Source: Corallochytrium limacisporum
Lineage: Eukaryota; Opisthokonta
Direction: 5' to 3'
Assembly: GCA_002811645.1 (NCBI GenBank)
Contig: PDIP01000036.1
Location: forward strand, 25,781 to 71,069
Length of the DNA: 45,289 nt
Position 1 is the first letter of the stretch, and each line of letters opens with the position of its first letter. Shown one piece after another: positions 9,985 to 21,900 of this stretch. The notes under the pieces are model-generated. The model did no database searches and had not been told where the DNA came from. It worked only from the letters and a program-made list of their open reading frames with translations. The position numbers and the translations under genes were made by a program.

Positions 9985-12900
9985 TCACCCAAGTGACTGC
10001 TCAATCCATTGACGCAGGGCTGCGGACAAGACATCAGGCAAGTGTTTGATGTCGCGCAGTAAAATATAGTACGGGAATGGCATGGAGTCGATGAGACGCG
10101 ACCTATTGATGCGACCATTCACAAAGGAAATCTGTTCGCGTCCCAAAATGCCGTCCATAGGGTTTTCCTTCCCTTGGCTGTCAATAATGATTAGTAGCAA
10201 CATGACACCTTCAGCCTGCGCCTGTCGGGCCAGGTACCGTACCCTGGTCGGGTCGCTGATATGACCATCGCTAATGATGAACACCAATCGTTCGTTGATA
10301 CGAGTTGATGTACCAGCGTCTTCAAAGATTCGTGGTAAGGCATGAAGCAATCGGTGCATATTGGATTCCTTCTGCTCAAAGGTGAGCTCGCTCAGAACTG
10401 CATCACCGTGATTGTGGCTGGCGAACGGTAGTCCACCAAACGGGTGTAAAATGTTAATGTCTTCACCATACTTAACAATGCTGATGCCTCCAACTTCCAG
10501 ACGAGACATGGCAGTGGCCAGCATGATGAGAGACTCGTAAGCCATCTGAACACTCGCAGAGTCATTCATGGACTGCGTATCGTCCATGGCCAAAATAACC
10601 TGATAGGTCCGCTTGGAAGGCTTAGTGCGGCGCAGCCAAATTTTGTCTTTGCGGTAATTCGAGGCAATAAATGGAATTATGCGTCGCATGTTTAAGCGCT
10701 TGCCAGTTCTGTAATCACCCTGGAGCCGAGCAGCCAAAGTTGGTTGCAGAATAGATCTGAGAAGCTCGGTGAGGTGGAACGCAGCGTACGTGACTCGTTG
10801 CTCAATATCCGCCCAATGCTCTGTCTGATCATCTTTAAGTGCAATCACCTCCTGTTCCTCGGTTTCTTCCTTCATACGTGATGCATGACTGTCCAAAGCA
10901 TCCAAATGTTTCGCCTTGGAAACAAAACTTGCTTCTTCCTGGGCCTTTTTCTCATCCTCCTCTGAAATTCCCATCTTCTCCTCCTCGTCCTCATCCATCT
11001 TGTCCTCAGTTTCGTCAAAGGCAAGACTGTCCTTACCTTTTGACTTTTGATCAGTGTCTTCATCATGCTCACGACCTTTCGTTGGAGCAGATTCTGGGAT
11101 CTCTTGGGTCTGATCGCCTTCTATCCTTTCATTCTCCATCGCGTGCTGATCCGCCTTCTGCTCGTTCTCCTGAGCAGTCATCTTGCTTTCCCGCATTTGT
11201 TCGTCTGTGGCGGCGGCCCGAACTCCCACAGCATCCTCATCTTCGCTGTCCTGACCTTGAGTGAATTCATACTGCTGATCAGGATCGGCGCTCTCGTCTT
11301 TCAGGGCCGTCAAATCTTGTTGTTCGTTCGCAGCGGAATCCTGCGCCTTAACTTCATTAGCCCAATGCATCTGATGTTTGGCACGGTCGCGGTAAGGGTT
11401 TGGTTGCTTGGCAGAGTTCTGCATGCCTTCAGATTGCTGCTGTTGCTGTTGAATCTGTCCAGACATGTCCTCATTGCCACCAGTACCTTTACCCCCTCCA
11501 GTACCGCCAGCTTCCATGTCATCGAGCATCATATCATTACTGCGCTGATTATTCTGATCAAATCCATGCTCAATTTCTTCTTCATCAACTCTCGGCGCTT
11601 GATCGCGCCCGTGGAAGTCAGGAACTTCGGCGGGTGCCGCTGCTGCCTCGAGAGGATTCTCCAGGCTACGTCCGGGGCCATCGTCGTCCTCTTCCCCGTC
11701 ATTGTCTTCGTCTTCTTCTGCTTCGCCAATCTTTTGATCGTTTCGAGGATCTCCGTCATCATCGTAGTCCTTCGGGCCTTCGTCATCTGCGTCATCATCG
11801 TCTTCATCCATGTGGTCAGCTTGGTCCACGTCCATCAGGTCTTGCTCCTCTGCCTTGTCACTATCAGCCTGTCCATCGACCTCACCGGCAGGATCATCAT
11901 CGTCTTGATTGTCTTTTCCATCCTTGGCCTCCTCGCCTTCGTCAGCGTCGGGCTCTGCATCGTTGCCATCTTCGCTGCCTTCTTCTTCATCCTTTGCCTC
12001 CTCTTGTTCACCGTCAGTTTTAGTCTTTAGATTCTCTTCGACAAGCTCTGGCATGTCCTGCACGTCATTTTCTTCTGCCGCCTTCTCGGCCTCTTCGGTT
12101 TTCTCCATGTCGTCCTTCTTCTGCTCTTGCTCGGGCCCGTCTTTGTCTCCGTCCCTCTTGGATTCACTGTCGTCCAGGCGGGCACCTATCTCTTCTTCTT
12201 CATCCTCTTGCTGTTGGTCAGGTGCCTTGCGGGTCTGGTTGGACTCTGCAGCGTTTTCTTCACCTTCTTCTTCTTCTCCCTTGTCAGCGCGCTGCTCCTC
12301 GTCTATGGCGTCGTTCATATCATCCATGGCATCTGCCATCATCTGCTCATGGTCCTCAGAGTTAAGATCGTCTTCATCTTCATCAGATTCTGGTTCATAG
12401 TCAAATGTTTCCCCGTCAAAGTCATTGTTCATCTCCTTGCCGGTGTCTTTATCCCAGTCCATCTCTTCTTGCTGCTGCTGGTCTTCTTGTTTGTCTTCAT
12501 CGCCCTTCAGACCCATGACCTGCTCCTCATCCTCGATCTCATCCGCGACGTCCTTAGCTCCAGAAGTATCACCATCCCCCATTCCAGTGCCCTGCTGCAT
12601 CTGATCTTCAGCTTGCAGTTGCTCGGCGACATCTGCTGGCATGCAGTAACCCCGCTCGAACAGATCACTTGCCAGAACCAGGAATATACGAGTGAAGTCA
12701 TTGACAAAGAAGAGTGTTGACTGGATGCCATGAATAATGTTAGTAAAAATCTTCACCGAGTCACTTTCTGCCGAGGAAGCGGTATCATCTTGCATAGGTT
12801 CGAGGTTCTCCGAAGTGCACTGTCCGCTGGCTTTTTGAACAAGGCTTACAAGGAGATTCAAATCCAATTCACCGAACTTGATGTCGTCTTCTTCACTTTT

Positions 12901-15900
12901 TACCTTATAGATATTCCCCTGAATTTCAGTGGCCAAATGATGAAGGTCCGTCAGAGCTTTCTCGTTCAGCACAGAGTCCTGCATTGTCTGTGCTAAGCTG
13001 GAAATCATAGACAATGGATTTTGTCCCCTTTCATTCACTGTGTGACTCAAATTTGACATCAAACCCCTGAGGCTGCGAGCTGCTTCCTGGAAGCCGCTCT
13101 CAACAGGTAGAACTGCACTGCACCCTTCCGCATGATGCTGTGTATCGAGCTGCATATGTGCAATAACGGGGATAAGCAAAAGGGAAACATTCTGGAGAAT
13201 CTGGCCTGCCGCACACAAACTCTTGGAGTATCCAAGCATCTTTTCGGAGACGGTAAGGACATCTTGATGGGCTCCAGTGCGCCAAGTTTGGACTAGTTTA
13301 AGGAACAACACACGATTGGTTTGCAAATCAGTTTCGTTTGCTCGCCAGGCGTTGAGCATCACTTCCGAATGGTTATCCTTCACAGTATTGGACGCTAAAT
13401 GGTGCAATTCTGGCGTCCATGCTTGCAATTGAGGAAGACTCTCCAATTCACCTGGGCTGCGGTACCGCAGCTTCTGCTGCCGAAGGCCCTTCAGAAGTTT
13501 GGATAACATCCCGGCCTTATATTGCTTGTTGGCCCTCCACGCTTTCACCCTCCGCTCCTCATCCTTAATATCTGAGCACCGGTTGTCCATGTCCTGGATC
13601 TCCTTGAGATGCATGACCACCTGTAGTTTGATACCATGGATCGCAAGGGAATAGGATGTGGTGAAGAGATGATTGTCGCCGTACAGTCCGCCCCGACTGA
13701 TGGGATGCTTGGCCACAACGTCATCCTTTCTCCATGCAGCGAGACGATCTTTGAAGGGTACAAGCAAACACTCCTTGAATTTTCGAACCTCCCGCGCAAT
13801 AGGTCTTCGCAACCTCAGTCCGGATTGACGCAGACTCCAGAAGTTCGCCGTTTTCCAATTACTGAGCTGCTTCAATTTCTTCAGTTCTTGGCGCGTATCC
13901 TGCAACACGGCCTCAACTTCACTGCGCACCAGAGCTTCAAAGACAGAGTAATGCCGCACAATGGCTTCTGCCTTAAGGATAAAGGCCGGCTTCATTAGTT
14001 CCCCACGGGCTGGTGCAACCAGTTCACGCAGCGTAAGCAACTGTCGAATGTACCCGATTCGGGCACCAAACGCACCCACTGCAGCGGACGTCACAAAGTA
14101 TTCGACAAAGAGTGGTACTTCCTTCGCCTTGCTCTCATCGGCCACAGGATTCACGAGAACGTTGTAAAAGTGACCAAGCACTTCCGGTTTGGGGCAAGCA
14201 ATCGCCGCGTATTGCTCCGTCAACATTGCCGGCCACTGTCCAATCTCCTGGTCACGCCATTCCACTATCAGATTGGCTACCTTGTTGATATAGTTTTGCA
14301 CAGAAATTTGAGCGTGAGTGTACTTTTCCCATTGCTCTAATGCAAACAGCAGCTTCTCCAGAACATAGACAACCTGCATTCGTGGAGTGTATAAGGTTTG
14401 CTTCTGCAGACGACGGATGATTTCCAGAATATGCAACACATATGTCTGTTCACTAAGGTCCTGCAGAGTCTGCTGGAGGTGTTGATACAATGGACGAAGA
14501 ATGCTATCCAGAGTGGCAGCATTCTGCCTGTAGGACTGTCTCGGGCGACGGTTCGTTGCCAGGAAGCCAAGACTACGATCCATTACCTCCAGGCATGCAG
14601 CTCGTGTATCGTCGTTGTCACAGATGTCATACCACAGACTTTGCAGTCCTCGTTGAACAATTTCAATGACACGATTGTCAAGGTCAAGCGGCAAGATCTC
14701 TGAGGTGTGCATCTTCAACGTTTCACGCAGACCCTCCGCTTTCAGTCTTCGCAGATAGCGTTGTGTGATCTCGTGAAGGGTATGGCAGTCATCTTTCCTC
14801 TGCAAGGGATCAACAGAGGAGGATGCAAGCACAAGGGCAAAGAGGAAGCAGGTTGCAACATCTGGCTTGGCCGCTGCCGCAGCTTTCTGCATCATCTTGC
14901 TTGTCTCTTCGGCATCGACGTCAGCTTCTTCGCTGCTGGCGACGCCGAAAAGAATGTCTGCAAGTTCATCTACCTCCTCAAGTACGTGGTCCGTGGTGCC
15001 TGATGACAAAATCGCTTGGCCAGCAACATTGACGGGTGCACTTTCACTCAATTGTTTGCTACAGTCACTCAGGTCACTTGAGAACTGACCACTTACTGGT
15101 TCCAAAAACTTCAGGCCGAATTGCAGATTGGCAGAGAGGGCCGCGGAGGTTAACAGGTTGTGCATGATGCCAGTTGACGACGACAAAGTCTTCGTATACA
15201 CATAGAGCAGATCTTCGTCGGCATCTGAGAATGGTCTGAAAACAGAAAACCCATCAGTAATGTCTCCTCCTCTAATACGACACATTGAGAGGAACGCACC
15301 AATGCGCAGCATTTGGGCAGCATCGAGAATCGGGAAAATCAGATCAGGGTACGCAAAGAAGTTACGAAGGATCTCCAGGCAGACCTGCTCCATTGACGCT
15401 TGCCAAACCATATGCTCTCGAGGGGTTGCAGACTTTGCCTTGACACTGGCACGGAATAGCTGGTCGCAACGATGGACAATGCGAAGTAACGCCTTATAGT
15501 GACCTGTCCATTTGCCCCGAGTTCCATCGACCGCGCGTGCATTCTGAGCGGCCTCCATGCGAGACGACAAGCCGTCTTCAATTTGCTTCCAATTCAGTTC
15601 ATCAGATGTCTTGGGGAGGTCAGAAAGATTGTGCATTACCACATGGGACTGCTTCAAGCGCTGCAAAGACCGCAGAATTGCTTCATTGTAAGCAGTTTGG
15701 AACCTGGTTGCTTCTAAGGGATCTACCATGGGCAAGCGAACCGCATGCTTTGACTTTAGCAATCCAAACTCAAACATAAGATCCGCTACGTCACTGATGT
15801 CGTGTGAATCTTTCTGATGGCAATCGGTGACAAGACCAGTCAAATCTTCAGCATCTCCCATAGATTGGTAGGCCTCAATCCATGACTCGGCTGCCTTTGT

Positions 15901-18900
15901 GAGAACTCGCATTTCCTTGGTGCAGAGAGTTGCGCTACTGATGTCAGTGTTCATGAGCATGGTCTTCAACGACATAATATGTTCAAGACGACCGTAGTTC
16001 AGGAACGTGGCCTGTTCAACAGCTGCATAGATTCCCAAGGCATCCTGGTATTGGAAAGCTTGCATCAACCACAAAGCAAATGCTGGAGCTGCTTGCAATA
16101 CATCTACGCTTTGCTGATGGTAGAATCGCCGAAAGTAGGAGACAGCCTCCACGTCTATGACGCCTGTGGGGTCGGTGCCATTCATGATGGCTTCCTTTCT
16201 CCACAAAAGATCTTGCATGTACACGTAGGGAAGGATCATAGCTGGATCATAAGCTTCTGTGTTTCCGCCTCGGAACGCAGTCTTAACGGTTTCGAGATCA
16301 AGTTCGTCAGGATCCTGCAGTGCTAAGAAGCGCTTAGCCCCCTGATAGCGCGAATACTTCGCGATGGCATGTGCAAATGACAAACGAATACCAGTCTCTT
16401 TGTGAAACCCCTCTCGGACATATGGAAGCGTGTGGATATCAATGTCGGCCATGGTCTGCTTTCGCAGAGAACCAAAGTGCTCTAAATACTGATTAAGTGC
16501 CATGCTCATCTGTTTTGCAGTCACATTCATTTCATACTCTTTGCCATCGTATTCGCGGACAAAAGTGCCGGAAATCAGCGCAACTGCCTTGTCAAATGTA
16601 TCCACATGGGCAAATTGGAAGGCCAATGAATGGGTGGCAACGTCCTCCTCGTTGCTAATCTCATGAGCGCTTGCCAGCTCAAGGTGATCAGATATGATCT
16701 TCTCAATCGCCGCCAATGTCTCTTTGTGGCGATATGCCAGACACTCACGGCGGAGCTGATAGTTCCAAACCATTGAGTCACGACTATTTAGAGAGGCCAC
16801 TGCCAAAGGCGAAGCCTTCAACTCACGCAAGATCAGTGGAACAGTGTGAAGATTCTTCCCGGGCTGTAGCACATCCGTGGCCAAAGCCTCCAAGCCAAAC
16901 AGAAAATCTGGGAACTCCCTGAGTTTGGAACCCTCAATTTCGCTTGGCAGCACATCCACGAGCGCTTCGTAGATGGTCATCAAATCAGATGCGTTTCCCA
17001 TATGATCCAAAGGGCCCTTGAGTTCCGAGTGCCGACGACCTAGAGTGGTAATCAGATGACGGACATAGTCGTAACTCTGGGTGAGGTAGTCACCGTTCTT
17101 CTGCTTCCAATACCTCAGTGCATCACACAAGCCCTGGTACTGCACCGGGGATAGTACCATGCGATACACATTTTCGGCAACAGATCTGGGATTTCCAAGC
17201 ATGCTGCCTGAAAAATGGCCCATCATATAGATCTTGAGCTGCCTGAGGTCGACATCACCATCCGGAGTAAACCATTGGGCAGCACTTACGTTCAGCATCT
17301 GCACTAACTTCTGTTCGGTGCTGTGGGAACGAAGATACAAAGGCAGAACACTCAATGCATGGAGAGTTCTCCTCATTTGCAATGAGTGCGCGAACACGTA
17401 GTCTGCAGAGCCTGGCAGCACCGCGTCCAGAAAAGGGACACCACAAACAAGGTCTTCTGACTCATTTCTTACCCAGTGCGAGATGTCATTAGTAACCCTG
17501 GTAGCGCGAGATGCAGACATGTCGCTCTCTCCCTCGGTGTTTCTTGTACGAAGAACCGTATAGTTTGTCCCCGTCATATACGGTGACAACAGTTCCAGTG
17601 GTTCCACGTCAAATTCGTCCAGGAACACTTCCAAGCATCGATTCCGAACAGCCCGCGACAATTCTCCACGAGTGACATCGACAGTCAGGAAGATACGAAA
17701 ATCGGGGTGGCGTTCTACAAGTGGAACTCCATTCTTCGTAGAACCCTTTTCGGGAATCGTGAGTTGGCCATTTGGCTCCAGTAGCGCGTTTAGGCGATCC
17801 AGGGTAGCCGTGTTGCACAAGTTAGCATTCTGAATCACGATCCAGCTGCCGTCTTTCACAGCCTGGGTCAGCATACTGTCCACCCAAACAAAATGACCCT
17901 GTGTCACATTGTCCATTTCAGACCGGATACGCTCGAGTTGTCGTTGAACACCTGCAAAGATCTGGGTCCCAGCTTGATATTCACTCCACGGCCAGGATGC
18001 ACATGCTTCGTACAGTTTCCACAGGTTTGCAACGACAGCTCGGATATTCTTCATTTCTCGGATTTGCCTCAATCGCTCTAGGTATCGCATAACCAGGACA
18101 AGATCCTGGCCTGCACACATCAATGCTTGTCTGAAATCAGTGATGACGGTTTTGACGTGCCGATTTAGGTCGTACTGCTCGTACGAACCCAGAAGCTCCG
18201 AGGCATCGACACTGGCATTCATTGGTAGCTGCAAAACTTTCCTGCCGCAGAGGTCTGCCACATACCGCAAGACTCCCATTGCATTGCCATTGCCGTTTTC
18301 CGCCAGGAGGATGGGGAGCTTCATAACGATGCCCGTAAAGACAACTTTAGACAGCCATTTGAGATGTCTACTCATAGGGGCGAAACTGAGGCGACTTTGT
18401 CGGCCTTCTTGACCTCGTTGAAGGACAAATGGACCATATGAGACATGATCGTGAGTGACATTGAAAACCCAGTCCGGGTCGCGAACCCACTGCTCAGCAC
18501 CATCTGCATAGCCCTCATTAAGTTCCATCACCAGGCGTCTATCCTGTGGGGTCCGCAGCCGACTGCCGTACAAAGTACTGATCGCATGCTGACGATATAC
18601 AGAATTGTGTGCAGTCTTTCCCGTGCTCTCTATACAACTCCTCAGGGAAATGTAGCGTTCCACATCACGAATATTGAACTCCCATGGGCTGCCGACCGTG
18701 CCACGAAGAGCAGTGGTCAATTTGTCATTGAGGTCAATGATAGCGGACATTTCAGCTTCGCTTGGTAGATGTCCGTCATCATCCCCTGCCTGCTGCAGCA
18801 AACGCAATGGCCTCATGGCAATTGCATGTGCACTCATCTTGTCCATAGCCGCAACATAGACCTTGCCGAATCGGTTCATGAAACTTTTCGGGAGCACCTT

Positions 18901-21900
18901 TCTACCAGCACCCTGTGATGCAGGGTTCTGGCAGGCAAAAATTCGAAAGTTCGAATGGCACGGGAAGGTGAGATCTAACTCTGGGATGTAAACCTCTGCA
19001 CGATGATCCAGACATGCATTCAAACCCTCTAGAACGGATTGGGAAGCAAGATTAATCTCGTCAAGGATCACCCAGTGGCCCTCCTTCAGCGCAGTCAGGA
19101 AAGGCCCATCGCGCCATTGGAAACGTGGACCAACAAGTTCCTCATTGGGCATGTCAGCACCAAAGAGATCCATTATGTCTGTCTGTTCTGACAGGTTAAG
19201 CCTCACAACCGTATTGCCAGTGACTTTGCCCAAAGCCACAGCTGTGGAGGTCTTGCCAACACCAGGATCACCCTCCATGAGGATGGATCTGGACATTTGC
19301 ATGGAACGGATCAAACGGTGAATGTTTTTGCCGGCTGCCTGCACGTCGAAGTCGAGCTTGTTGATGTCGACAGTGGTACCGGGAGCCTGGGGAAACCGGT
19401 ACAAGCCACTGTGGACGTATCCTTCTCTGATGTCAATTGTAAAGTCGTCAGCTGCGGATAACACCATCGAGTCACAGGATACCAACTTATGCCTCTTCAA
19501 CAGCTCATCTATAAATACCAAGCATGATTGCCTTGTGTCATCACTGCGATGATCGTTGCGGTCTAAACCAATGGGAAGGAGCATCTCTAGTGCATCTAAG
19601 CAGCAAAAGCTAGCGGCCTCAATAAAGTGGCTGGCCTGGAATCCCTGGGACTCCTGGTTCCTAGCCAATTTGGTCATAAACTTTGCCCAAGAAATGACAT
19701 CGCGAACTGACATTACAAATCGGCCGCTCAATTCAGCCGTGAACCATTGCAGGAAATCGATAATGGCGTACGCAACCTTCTTAGAGAGGTCACCGTAGAG
19801 GTCTCCTAGATGGGTTGCAGCGATCGCCTGTAGATCATTGCGGTCTGTCACTGCTGGAGCCCAAACTTCAGTTAACCGATTACGGAGTGCAGGGGACAAT
19901 TCTTTCTTTCCAAAATCATCCCCCGGATTCATAGTAGCGGCCAGAAGGAACTCCGGTTTCGGATACAAGACAGGGTCCTCGTCACTGGTTTTCTCGTAAA
20001 GCCAAAGAGCACGGTCAGTCTCGAACACACTGTTAATTCTCTCCAGTACGCTGTCATCAGCCAGCGAAATCTCATCGAGGAGGAAGCAGTGACCCCGCCT
20101 CATGCAATCCACGAGTGGGCCATCGACCCAAGTGAAGATTTGCTTTTCGGTCCGCATGGCCTTGTCGAGTTCCATCAACGCCTCTTGGCAAACCGGCGGG
20201 AGCTGACTACCAGTTTCCTGTGTCATTTGACGGAGGAAATGCTCGGCATCGTCTACGGCAAGATCTCGAGGCACTTCAATACCATGTTCCAAGGTTAGCT
20301 TCAGGATGCCATCAATAAGTGACCTGATACGTGTCTCTGCAGAGCGCACCGGACGGAATCCTCCTATGATATCAGAGGTTTCAGTGTTCTGATGGCAGTT
20401 CAGAATACGCAGCTCACTGCCGTAGAAGTCCATGATGAGCTGCACCACAGTTGTCTTTCCGCACCCTGTCTCTCCAACAAGTAAAATCGCTTCCTTGTTT
20501 TCAAACGCGCGATGAATAAGGATGCATAAACGACGAAAATGACTCGTCCAAACAATTTTCGCATAAGGCTGCTTACCGTCAGAGTTCACAAACGTTCTCG
20601 CAAAATTGTGCAGCTTAACAATCAGGTCATCTTCAAAGTCATACTTTAAAGTGACTTCCTTCGTGTGCTTCCTAATGATGTCTCGTACAGTCCCGCGATC
20701 TTCAGGACGCCGACAGCGTTCACCAAGCAGCATAAAACCATCGTTGGCGAGGTTATCAAAGAACCCCTTCTGACGATAACCCCATCGGAACAAATCGCGC
20801 AGGGTAATGAATCCTTCTTTGCCAGCAAATATCTGTGAAGAATCTCGCAAGGCCTCCAAATCTTTCATTGTCGCAACCAACTTCTCGCTCACGGATGGCG
20901 GAATGCTACAGCGCCGCTCAATGATATTCCTGAGGTCCATCCCCGGGATGTCTCCAAAGTGCAACTCGACAAAACGGTTGCGGAACGCCCGAGACAACCG
21001 CTTGCGTCCACCGTACATACCCACAGGGTTCTGTGTTGCAAATAACATGAAGTTAGGATGTGGCTTCAGGATCTTCTGCGTTTCTGGAATGACTAGTTCA
21101 TGGTTGTCATCAAGCAACCGATTAAGAGCTTCAAGAACATCAGAAGGGGCCAAATTCAATTCATCGAGAATGAGCCAATAGCCGTTCTCGACAGCTTTCA
21201 CCAACGCACCGTTCAGCCAAACTAGAGATCCGTCAACGGGAGATGGGCCATACTGACCAAGGTATTCCGAAATTTCTGTGTGTTCATGGTTGTTAATGCG
21301 GATGATGCCTTGGTTGACAAGCCCGGAAAGGAACGAAATTATGGACGTTTTGCCGCTGGAGGTAGGCCCTTGAAGGAGCACAGGATATCGGTGGGGTGCC
21401 ACCGCTCTGGCAAGATTCTGAAGATTTCTGGACACAGTCGGGGTCGTCACAAAAGTCTCCTGCAGTGGATTCACAACGACACCGCACTTGAGATTAAACC
21501 CCTTCACATTCTTGTATCCCTCCGGAGCCGAAAGACCTGAACTTAGCTTCAGGACGGAGCCATCGATGCCTCCATTCACAAACGCATCGACTAAACGCTT
21601 ATGAACCGTGTTTCTCGAGTCCTCATCCAGATTGGATTCAAACATCAAGCAGAAGCCCTCAATTAGTCGTCCAAATGGTTGGCTGTCAAGGGACTTAATG
21701 TATCCACTTGTTTCAATTGCTCGACAGAGACTACGAAGGGAGTAGTGTGGGCGTTCTCCAGCCCCATCAATGATGATGCCCTCGGTCGCAAGATTCCGGA
21801 TCTCAAGATAGAATTTGGTGAGCGCAGTGGCCAGCGGCCGCTGAGAAATACCCAAAGCACACAGTTGTTCATGTACCAGAGTGCTCAGATCCTGCTCGGT

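Noticed and set aside
9743-9988. 81-codon minus-strand frame after MDN1
   Set aside because: It begins with GTG at the MDN1 stop, has no family resemblance, and is best explained as 3' UTR.
11047-12030. 327-codon hydrophobic plus-strand frame resembling a membrane protein
   Set aside because: It is antisense to the acidic region of midasin. GAx codons read backwards give Val/Ile/Leu/Phe-rich text, so the apparent membrane segments are an artefact.
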